From assembly GCF_000496755.2 (NCBI RefSeq), contig NZ_AYKS02000006.1:1-35377 (forward strand): a DNA stretch of 35,377 nucleotides, given 5' to 3'. Both the position numbers and the translations under genes were made by a program. The notes beneath the pieces are model-generated. The model saw nothing but the letters and a program-made list of their open reading frames with translations, did not search any database and was not told the DNA's origin. This stretch comes from Serratia sp. DD3 (lineage in GTDB: Bacteria > Pseudomonadota > Gammaproteobacteria > Enterobacterales > Enterobacteriaceae). Shown here piece by piece: positions 29,709 to 35,377 of this stretch (its first letter is position 1; every line of letters starts with the position of its first letter).

Positions 29709-30998
29709 TTGGAGCATGTTTCGACAGGTACTCTCATCTTCATTCTAGTGATTATGATTGTGATTTCCGCTTATTTTTCAGCCTCCGAAACCGGCATGAT
29801 GACGCTAAATCGCTATCGCCTACGCCATCAGTCCAAACAGGGTAACCATAGCGCACGCCGCGTAGAGAGACTGCTACAAAAACCGGACCGTTTGATCGGT
29901 TTGGTGTTGATTGGCAATAACTTGGTGAACATTCTCGCCTCCGCATTAGCCACTATTGTTGGCATGCGTTTGTACGGCGACATGGGGGTAGCAATTGCTA
30001 CCGGTATCCTGACCTTTGCCGTATTACTGTTTGCCGAAGTACTACCAAAAACATTTGCCGCACTCTATCCCGAGCGAATCGCCTTCCCTAGCAGTTTTCT
30101 GCTGGAACCGATGCAAAAAGTCATGTTCCCCCTCGTGTGGTTACTCAATGGTATTACTACGCTGGTGCTGCGTCTTTTCGGCATCCATACCAATGTGCGA
30201 GCCAGTGGTGCCGTCAGTAAAGATGAATTACGCACCATTGTGAACGAATCACATTCACAGATTTCACGCCGTAATCAAGACATGCTTATTTCGGTACTGG
30301 ACCTGGAAAAGGTCACCGTTGACGATATCATGGTGCCACGCAATGAGATTGTCGGCATTGATGTCAACGATGAGTGGAAGTCAATCATGCGCCAACTGAC
30401 GCATTCACCGCATGGTCGCATTGTGCTGTACCGTGATTCGCTGGATGACTCCATTGGCATGTTGCGGGTACGTGAAGCCTACCGGCTGATGACCGAGAAA
30501 AAAGAGTTCAATAAAGAGAACCTGCTGCGCGCCGCTGATGAAATTTACTATGTACCAGAAGGTACCCCACTGAGTGTGCAGTTGGTAAAATTCCAGCGCA
30601 ATAAAGAGAAGGTCGGTATCGTCGTTGATGAATATGGTGATATTCAGGGACTGGTGACGGTGGAAGATATTCTTGAAGAAATTGTTGGTGATTTCACCAC
30701 TTCCATGTCACCCACCTTGGCAGAAGAAGTAAATCCACAAAGTGATGGCTCGGTACTGATCGATGGCACGGCCAACGTGCGAGAATTGAATAAAGCCTTC
30801 AATTGGACTCTGCCCGCCACGGAAGCCCGAACCATCAACGGTATGATCCTGGAAGAACTGGAAGATATCCCAAAGGTCGGCACGCGGGTACGCATCCACC
30901 ACTATGATATCGATATTCTCGATGTACAGGATAATATGATTAAACAGGTGCGTGTTATCCCCATCAAGTCACTGCAATCCAGCGTACAAAAACAGTAA
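29709..30998 (+). CDS. corB: CNNM/CorB-family magnesium transport protein (YfjD)
   Basis: CorB is an inner-membrane protein linked to Mg2+/Co2+ efflux and resistance. The 429-residue protein has a DUF21 (CNNM) transmembrane domain (about 1-185) with FSASETGMMTLNRYRL and the LIGNNLVNILASA helix. A pair of CBS domains (about 205-335, with DDIMVPRNEI and GLVTVEDILEEIVG) and a C-terminal CorC_HlyC domain (about 350-420) follow. It begins with TTG at 29709 (MEHVSTGTLIFIL), with AAGGA eight bases upstream; E. coli YfjD starts MLEHIST, so this start fits. It is 78 bases after ypjD and probably co-transcribed with it. Confidence 0.95.
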   Translation: MEHVSTGTLIFILVIMIVISAYFSASETGMMTLNRYRLRHQSKQGNHSARRVERLLQKPDRLIGLVLIGNNLVNILASALATIVGMRLYGDMGVAIATGILTFAVLLFAEVLPKTFAALYPERIAFPSSFLLEPMQKVMFPLVWLLNGITTLVLRLFGIHTNVRASGAVSKDELRTIVNESHSQISRRNQDMLISVLDLEKVTVDDIMVPRNEIVGIDVNDEWKSIMRQLTHSPHGRIVLYRDSLDDSIGMLRVREAYRLMTEKKEFNKENLLRAADEIYYVPEGTPLSVQLVKFQRNKEKVGIVVDEYGDIQGLVTVEDILEEIVGDFTTSMSPTLAEEVNPQSDGSVLIDGTANVRELNKAFNWTLPATEARTINGMILEELEDIPKVGTRVRIHHYDIDILDVQDNMIKQVRVIPIKSLQSSVQKQ

Positions 30999-30999
30999 A

Positions 31000-31030
31000 T
31001 CCCAAAGACATGGAAAGCGTGTCTCTGGGA
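31000..31030 (+). terminator. Weak hairpin after corB
   Basis: Arms TCCCA-A-AGACA and TGTCT-C-TGGGA pair with one mismatch around a 9-base loop, one base after the corB stop. No T-run follows, so its role as a terminator is uncertain. Confidence 0.4.
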
Positions 31031-31102
31031 TAACTGTTTGAAATGAGTTAGTTTGCCACCAAGCTGCTTTTAACTGTGGTTAGTCACTTGAACATTGCCT
31101 GA

Positions 31103-31618
31103 TTAGATATGGAGTGTTTGCAACTTCTCTGGTGATAACGCCAACACTTCATTGTGGTTGACCACCACACCACTGTCGAGGATATGCTTGGCGATTTCCT
31201 GTGCTTCTTCCAACGAATGCATATGATAAGTACCGCACTGGAACTCATTCAACTCAGGAATTTTACGTTGGTCCGTCACCTTCAGCACATCGCTCATTGC
31301 TGCGGCCCAGGCTGCAGCTACACGCTGCTCTGGGGGGGTACCAATCAAACTCATATAGAAACCGGTACGGCACCCCATTGGCGAAATATCAATAATTTCG
31401 ACACCATTACCGTTGAGATGATCACGCATAAAGCCGGCAAACAGGTGCTCCAGCGTATGAATTCCACGCTCCGGCATCACTTCCTGATTCGGGCGACAAA
31501 ACCGCAGATCGAATACGGTGATCGTATCGCCATGTGGGGTCTGCATGGTTTTAGCGATACGGACAGCCGGAGCTGCCATGCGGGTATGGTCTACAGTAAA
31601 GCTATCCAATAGTGGCAT
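31103..31618 (-). CDS. luxS: S-ribosylhomocysteine lyase LuxS
   Basis: LuxS cleaves S-ribosylhomocysteine to homocysteine and DPD, the precursor of autoinducer-2. The 171-residue protein has the metal site HTLEH (His54, His58, with Glu57 as base) and Cys128 ([11 protein letters not shown]), and the catalytic Cys83 ([10 protein letters not shown]). The ATG follows GAGGTGATGAC. It lies next to micA and gshA, as in E. coli. Confidence 0.98.
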   Translation of the reverse strand: MPLLDSFTVDHTRMAAPAVRIAKTMQTPHGDTITVFDLRFCRPNQEVMPERGIHTLEHLFAGFMRDHLNGNGVEIIDISPMGCRTGFYMSLIGTPPEQRVAAAWAAAMSDVLKVTDQRKIPELNEFQCGTYHMHSLEEAQEIAKHILDSGVVVNHNEVLALSPEKLQTLHI

Positions 31619-31671
31619 GTCATCACCTCTTGATAAAAAAACTATTTATTTTGAATTTTTTTTACTACCGA

Positions 31672-31700
31672 TGAAACCTTTTGCAAATTGCCCTGTCTTA
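31672..31700 (+). promoter_or_regulatory. Candidate sigma-E promoter of micA
   Basis: TGAAACCTT (31672-31680) resembles the sigma-E -35 (GGAACTT) and TCTTA (31696-31700) the -10 (TCTGA), at suitable spacing. The predicted start is the G at 31708, the 5' end of MicA. MicA is sigma-E controlled in E. coli. Confidence 0.6.
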
Positions 31701-31707
31701 ATTAACA

Positions 31708-31787
31708 GAAAGACGCGCATTTGTTATCATCATCCCTTATTACCAGAGATGTATATTTGGCCACATTGATGTGGCCTTTTCTTTTTT
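31708..31787 (+). ncRNA. micA: MicA small regulatory RNA
   Basis: The first 29 bases or so (from GAAAGACGCGCATTTGTTAT) are practically identical to E. coli MicA, including the seed that pairs with ompA mRNA. The middle (TTATTACCAGAGATGTATAT) has changed, and the terminator stem GGCCACAT/ATGTGGCC followed by TTTTCTTTTTT is a variant of the E. coli one. MicA acts with Hfq to repress OmpA and other outer-membrane proteins during envelope stress. The position, opposite to luxS and between luxS and gshA, is the same as in E. coli. Confidence 0.93.
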
Positions 31788-33348
31788 AACCCCCACCGTT
31801 TGCCTTCAGAAACTCGTCAAAGGTCAATGTATCACCGGCTTCGATTTCATACTGACGTTGCCAGGAAGACTTCTGCTCCTGTTCCAGTTGTGCTTCAGTC
31901 AGGATTTCCAATGGCTCAGACACCAATATCTGGCGATATTGCTCCGCAAGATCTAAACCCACACGACCAATCCCTTCCGCTTTCATCATCTTCAGGATAC
32001 GCGCAGAAAAGGTCAGTTCTGGATCATCAAAGGTAGCAACCAACTGCTCACACACCTGCTGATACTGTTGATTACCAGCTTCATTATCCAGCACTTCGGC
32101 AACGCGTTTCAGATCATAAAACAACGCTTTACCCACTTTATCCAAGGGTTGGCGACTATCATTACAACCGATACCAATAGTTTGCCCCGGTTTACGCCCT
32201 TCCAGAATCACCCGATTCCAGTTCTTGCGGGTACATTGCAACTCATCACTGCTCATTTCGGGGGCGTCAGCTAAGGTGCACCATATCAAGAACAGATCGA
32301 GAAAACGCGCCTGTACCGCATCAACACCGATTGGTGAGAAGGGGTTAATATCCAATGAACGCACTTCAATATATTCAACACCACCACGCAACAACGCATC
32401 TGATGGTGTTTCACTACCCTGGGTTACACGTTTTGGCCTGATCGGAGCATAAAACTCATTTTCAATCTGCAAGACGTTACTATTGAGTTGTAAATAGCGA
32501 TCACCCTCTTTTACCCCTAACTCGGCGTACTCAGCCGAAGGGGTAGCAATAGCGCGCTTTAAACCTTGCACATAGCTTTGCAGGTCGTTAAAAGTAATGC
32601 CTAAATTGCTTTGCGACTTATTGGTATAACCCAGGTCACTCAAACGCAACGACGTGGCATACGGCAGATAACACATCCCGCGCCCATTACTCTCAAATGG
32701 CAAAGTGGTTTCCCGCCCCTGCAAAAATGAAGAACAGATTGCCGGTGAAGCACCAAACAGATAGGGGATCACCCAACCAAAACGATAGTAATTGCGGATC
32801 AGCCGAAAATAACCAGACGATATTTGTTCTTTACCACTTTCAGCATCTTTAACGCCAGCCCATGCCTGCCAAAACTCCAGTGGCAAAGAGAAATTGTAAT
32901 GGACACCGGAAATCGTCTGCATCAACGCCCCATAGCGTGTCTTCAGCCCTTCACGGTACAGCGTTTTCATCCGACCAATATTAGAGGTACCAAACTGAGC
33001 CAGCTCAATATCGTGCTCTGCATTGATAAAGCATGGCATACTCAGCGGCCACATACGTTCATCACCCAGTTTACGAGCGACATGACGATGAATATCACGC
33101 AAGAACATCAGTAAATGATCGAGATTGTCATCCACTGGAGTAATGAACTCTAGTAGCGCCTCAGCAAAATCCGTCGTAATCCAATGGTGCGTGAGCGCCG
33201 CTCCCAGTTTTTCCGGATGAGGTGTCGTGGCAAGTTTACCCTCTGCAGTAACCCGCAATGTTTCACGCTCAATACCGCGCAGGATCCCTTTTAATGCATG
33301 GGGATGCGCTTCCAACCAGGTAAGCGCTTGTGATACGTCTGGGATCAA
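31786..33348 (-). CDS. gshA: Glutamate–cysteine ligase GshA
   Basis: GshA catalyses the first step of glutathione synthesis, joining glutamate and cysteine with ATP. The 520-residue protein matches the gamma-proteobacterial type-1 family ([81 protein letters not shown]). It starts with TTG at 33348, followed by ATC CCA, the same unusual start codon as in E. coli. The stop codon at 31786-31788 just touches the end of micA on the other strand. Confidence 0.97.
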   Translation of the reverse strand: MIPDVSQALTWLEAHPHALKGILRGIERETLRVTAEGKLATTPHPEKLGAALTHHWITTDFAEALLEFITPVDDNLDHLLMFLRDIHRHVARKLGDERMWPLSMPCFINAEHDIELAQFGTSNIGRMKTLYREGLKTRYGALMQTISGVHYNFSLPLEFWQAWAGVKDAESGKEQISSGYFRLIRNYYRFGWVIPYLFGASPAICSSFLQGRETTLPFESNGRGMCYLPYATSLRLSDLGYTNKSQSNLGITFNDLQSYVQGLKRAIATPSAEYAELGVKEGDRYLQLNSNVLQIENEFYAPIRPKRVTQGSETPSDALLRGGVEYIEVRSLDINPFSPIGVDAVQARFLDLFLIWCTLADAPEMSSDELQCTRKNWNRVILEGRKPGQTIGIGCNDSRQPLDKVGKALFYDLKRVAEVLDNEAGNQQYQQVCEQLVATFDDPELTFSARILKMMKAEGIGRVGLDLAEQYRQILVSEPLEILTEAQLEQEQKSSWQRQYEIEAGDTLTFDEFLKANGGG

Positions 33349-33536
33349 ATTGACCTCTCGTTTCTAAACTCGACAACTTGTCGGCATTCTGAACCTGCGT
33401 TTGAGGCAATCCCCTTCGCTATGCAAGCTATGGAGGCCACTTACGCATCCTTGTTATCTGGTTTACTAAGCCTTCTGGGCCCGCTTTCAGTTCTGTTTAC
33501 GGCACCTTGAGTAAACCTGACTATATATCCACTTGG

Positions 33537-33965
33537 CTATTGCCACCAGGCAATTCCCTGCAGCGTAATTATGGTAAGTATGATGTAACGCAATGCCTTT
33601 CCAACACACAGAAATAACGTAACAAGACCCCATGGCATACGCAACCAACCGGCTAACAAACACAACAAATCGCCCACCACGGGTAACCAACTGAGTAAAA
33701 GCGCCGCCGGACCAAACCGTTTCAACCAACCGAGTGACATTTCCGTCCCCCTTTGTGGTTTCAATACCGGCAATAGGCGCCCGATGATGACATTGGTCAA
33801 CCCACCTAGGGTATTTCCTAGCGTTGCAGCCAGCACCAACAGCGTGGGAGAAATCGTGCTGCTGGTCAATAGTGCGACCAATACGATCTCTGAATTACCT
33901 GGCAACAGCGTCGCACTGAGGAAACTACTGCCAAACAAAGATAGCGCTGCCAGCGTACTACTCAC
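33537..33965 (-). CDS. yqaA: DedA-like inner membrane protein YqaA
   Basis: This 142-residue membrane protein has four or five hydrophobic segments and the VTT/SNARE-associated type fold of the YqaA/DedA group (SATLLPGNSEIVL, GNTLGGLTNVIIG, GPAALLLSWLPVVGDLLCLLAG). E. coli YqaA has the same length. Its function is not established; DedA relatives act in lipid or proton homeostasis. Its first four bases overlap the end of yqaB (ATGA), so the two are translated together. Confidence 0.93.
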   Translation of the reverse strand: MSSTLAALSLFGSSFLSATLLPGNSEIVLVALLTSSTISPTLLVLAATLGNTLGGLTNVIIGRLLPVLKPQRGTEMSLGWLKRFGPAALLLSWLPVVGDLLCLLAGWLRMPWGLVTLFLCVGKALRYIILTIITLQGIAWWQ

Positions 33966-34528
33966 AACGTACGCACGTCCACTACCGCCATATTAGCGCT
34001 TCTTGCTGCCTGAATACCAAAATCGGCGTCTTCAAACACCACACAATGCTGTGGTAGCACCCCAATCAACTGAGCACAACGCAGGAAGGTATCAGGTTCT
34101 GGCTTATGGCGTTGGACATCATCAGCACCAACGATAGCATCAAAATAGTGGAGTAACCCTAAATGGCTCAGCAACATCGTTGCCATCCGGTGTTCACTGC
34201 CAGTACCTACCGCCATAGGACGGCGACCATGATAAGATTTCACCACCTCAATCAACGGCAAGGGCCGCACGGTATCCAACAACATTCCCTCTGCTACACG
34301 ATTTTTTTCCGCAGCAAGAGAGTGAGGATCGAGATCCCCCTGATGCGCTGTAATAATCGCCTGAGCGATACACCAAGTGGGTGAACCGTTCAATTTTACG
34401 ATAGCCATTTCGTCATAGGTCATCCCATAGCGTGCTACTACTTGGTGCCAGGCTTGACGGTGCGTTGATTCTGTATCCAAGATGGTGCCATCCATATCGA
34501 AGATCAACCCTTGATAGCCGTCGTACAT
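33962..34528 (-). CDS. yqaB: Fructose-1-phosphate / 6-phosphogluconate phosphatase YqaB (HAD family)
   Basis: A small cytoplasmic HAD-superfamily phosphatase. The 188-residue protein has DMDGTILDTE (nucleophile Asp11, acid Asp13), a short cap domain, GTGSEHR (motif II), KPEPD (motif III lysine) and FEDADFGIQAARSA (motif IV). E. coli YqaB has the same length and dephosphorylates fructose 1-phosphate among others. It ends overlapping yqaA and is followed by the tRNA-Arg array upstream on the same strand. Confidence 0.94.
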   Translation of the reverse strand: MYDGYQGLIFDMDGTILDTESTHRQAWHQVVARYGMTYDEMAIVKLNGSPTWCIAQAIITAHQGDLDPHSLAAEKNRVAEGMLLDTVRPLPLIEVVKSYHGRRPMAVGTGSEHRMATMLLSHLGLLHYFDAIVGADDVQRHKPEPDTFLRCAQLIGVLPQHCVVFEDADFGIQAARSANMAVVDVRTL

Positions 34529-34690
34529 TGGGACTCCATAAACATAAGTGGAAAGGAGACTACTTTAGCGTAAAGCATGATGAGTGTCGCTGCCAGAGTG
34601 TAAGGGATGTCACTGTACAAAATGAGTTGTCACACAGGAGAGAGATAAATTGATGTCACGATGAACAGACTAAGAATGGAGGTAAAACAA

Positions 34691-34786
34691 GGTTATCCTG
34701 CTTTGTGGGAGCTTTTAGTTCATTTTTATCTGAAGGCGAACACGTACACAGAGGAATATTGATAAGATGGTGCATCCAGGAGGATT
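34691..34786 (-). repeat. tRNA-Arg spacer repeat, partial copy
   Basis: It contains the same landmarks as the spacer copies at 34805-34904 and 35202-35299 (GTTATCCT...TTTGTG, TTTTATCTGAAGGCGAACAC, GATAAGATGG) and ends with a 19-base copy of the tRNA-Arg 3' end. It lacks the GCAAC hairpin part and is more diverged. Confidence 0.65.
34768..34786 (-). repeat. 19-base fragment of the tRNA-Arg 3' end
   Basis: TGGTGCATCCAGGAGGATT on the plus strand is identical to the first 19 bases of each tRNA gene on that strand (CCA end, acceptor 3' strand and part of the T arm) and then departs. It is not a functional tRNA. It recalls the repeats of the E. coli tyrT operon, each of which contains 19 bases of the tRNA 3' end. 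Confidence 0.8.
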
Positions 34787-34804
34787 ACTCAGCGCAAGCG
34801 CTTC

Positions 34805-34904
34805 GCCCTTCGGGCCGTTGCTGAAGCAACGTTATCCTCCTTTGTGCAACCTTTCAGATAGTATTTATCTTAAGGAGAACACTCTTAGAGAGATGTTTAT
34901 AAGA
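34805..34904 (-). repeat. tRNA-Arg spacer repeat, copy A
   Basis: This unit is nearly the same as 35202-35299: GCCCTTCGGGCCGTTGCT, a GTTGCT/AGCAAC hairpin, TTATCCTC, TTTCAGATAGTATTTATCT, GCGAACACTC-like and AGATGTTTATAA. Each copy ends against a complete tRNA gene. The unit begins just after a truncated tRNA 3' fragment in both places, so fragment, spacer and tRNA appear to have been duplicated together. Confidence 0.8.
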
Positions 34905-34981
34905 TGGTGCATCCAGGAGGATTCGAACCTCCGACCGCTCGGTTCGTAGCCGAGTACTCTATCCAGCTGAGCTATGGATGC
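34905..34981 (-). tRNA. tRNA-Arg (anticodon ACG), copy 1
   Basis: 77 bases including an encoded CCA. On the minus strand it starts GCATCCATAGCTCAGCTGG, has the anticodon loop CTACGAA (ACG) and ends TGGATGCACCA. It matches E. coli argQ/Z/Y/V except for the first acceptor-stem pair region. Inosine at the wobble position would read CGU, CGC and CGA. Confidence 0.97.
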
Positions 34982-35048
34982 ATAGAACTATTACTGATAC
35001 TGCTGATACCCCAGGGTCAACCTTGATAACACGACCATGTGGCTAAAA

Positions 35049-35125
35049 TGGTGCATCCAGGAGGATTCGAACCTCCGACCGCTCGGTTCGTAGCCGAGTA
35101 CTCTATCCAGCTGAGCTATGGATGC
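35049..35125 (-). tRNA. tRNA-Arg (anticodon ACG), copy 2
   Basis: Identical in sequence to the copy at 34905-34981, 77 bases with CCA. The 67-base spacer to that copy is different in sequence (CCCCAGGGTCAACCTTGATAAC type) from the repeat spacers. Confidence 0.97.
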
Positions 35126-35184
35126 ATAGAAACTATTTTTGATACCCCAAGGCCAATCTCAACAACTCGACCAGGCGGCTAAAA

Positions 35185-35199
35185 TGGTGCATCGAGGAG
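35185..35199 (-). repeat. 15-base fragment of the tRNA-Arg 3' end
   Basis: TGGTGCATCGAGGAG matches the tRNA 3' end with one change and then runs into the spacer unit at 35202. It parallels the 19-base fragment at 34768-34786 but is shorter and mutated. Confidence 0.65.
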
Positions 35200-35201
35200 T
35201 T

Positions 35202-35299
35202 GCCCTTCGGGCCGTTGCTTAAGCAACGTTATCCTCTTTTGCGCGACCTTTCAGATAGTATTTATCTGAAGGCGAACACTCTTAGAGATGTTTATAAAA
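35202..35299 (-). repeat. tRNA-Arg spacer repeat, copy B
   Basis: Near-identical to 34805-34904, with small changes (TTAAGC in the hairpin loop, CTCTTTTGCGCG, TCTGAAGGCG). It leads directly into the third tRNA gene. Confidence 0.8.
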
Positions 35300-35376
35300 T
35301 GGTGCATCCAGGAGGATTCGAACCTCCGACCGCTCGGTTCGTAGCCGAGTACTCTATCCAGCTGAGCTATGGATGC
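35300..35376 (-). tRNA. tRNA-Arg (anticodon ACG), copy 3
   Basis: A third identical 77-base gene, complete to one base before the window edge. The array probably continues to the right. In E. coli the corresponding locus is argQ-argZ-argY-argV-serV, so further tRNA genes and the promoter lie outside. Confidence 0.97.
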
Positions 35377-35377
35377 A

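Larger units (their letters stand above)
34529..34904. other. Intergenic region between yqaB and the tRNA-Arg array
   Basis: Bases 34529-34690 hold nothing I can name beyond a probable yqaB leader. From about 34691 the sequence repeats the tRNA spacers: GTTATCCTGCTTTGTG, then ATCTGAAGGCGAACAC, then a 19-base tRNA 3' fragment, and then the full spacer unit. No protein gene is supported. Confidence 0.5.

Noticed and set aside
34767..34949. Possible small protein in the tRNA array
   Set aside because: It is read through tRNA 3' fragments, spacer repeat and a tRNA gene.
34691..35377. Repeated units resembling a CRISPR array
   Set aside because: The repeats are tRNA-Arg genes and their spacers of about 100 bases; units are not short direct repeats with unique spacers and no cas genes are present.

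Overview
The window is a chromosomal segment of an Enterobacterales bacterium, most likely family Yersiniaceae (Yersinia-like; Serratia is the alternative). The housekeeping proteins are close to those of E. coli. The order corB–luxS–micA–gshA–yqaA–yqaB–tRNA-Arg, a palindromic intergenic repeat of the kind scattered in Yersinia and Serratia genomes (two copies), and a moderate G+C content by eye support this. The genus was assigned by recognition, not by a search.

Left part (1–5841): the left edge is the upstream end of a ribosomal RNA operon read leftwards (P1 and P2 promoters, boxA, leader; the 16S gene itself lies outside). clpB with a sigma-32 promoter, pgeF and rluD are also on the minus strand, and bamD points the other way.

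Centre (about 5842–17420): an accessory catabolic island sits between bamD and raiA. Ten minus-strand genes, galD, an aromatic-acid MFS transporter, ligJ, ligK, a DUF1932 dehydrogenase-like gene, ligI, ligA, ligB, ligC and pobA, are preceded by a divergent LysR regulator. Together they encode uptake of 4-hydroxybenzoate or protocatechuate, 3-hydroxylation to protocatechuate (PobA), 4,5-ring cleavage (LigAB), oxidation to 2-pyrone-4,6-dicarboxylate (LigC), lactone hydrolysis (LigI), tautomerisation (GalD), hydration (LigJ) and aldol cleavage to pyruvate and oxaloacetate (LigK). Only the DUF1932 gene has no assigned step. The island is flanked by a decayed group II intron 3' end on the left and a fragment of a GyrI/AraC-like gene on the right. 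This is the main accessory system in the window: a complete protocatechuate meta-cleavage pathway where enteric bacteria normally use the 3,4-cleavage beta-ketoadipate route.

Right-centre (17664–25413): raiA; the pheL-attenuated pheA gene, whose attenuator is followed by a triplicated U-tract; convergent tyrA and aroF with candidate TyrR boxes; then dcuB (C4-dicarboxylate antiporter) and a DUF481 outer-membrane protein with a CRP-like site.

Right part (25066–35377): the rpsP-rimM-trmD-rplS operon and ffh (minus), ypjD and corB (plus), luxS, the sRNA gene micA between luxS and gshA, gshA, yqaA, yqaB, and a minus-strand array of at least three tRNA-Arg(ACG) genes. The array's spacers carry short duplicated copies of the tRNA 3' end, reminiscent of the repeats in the E. 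coli tyrT operon.
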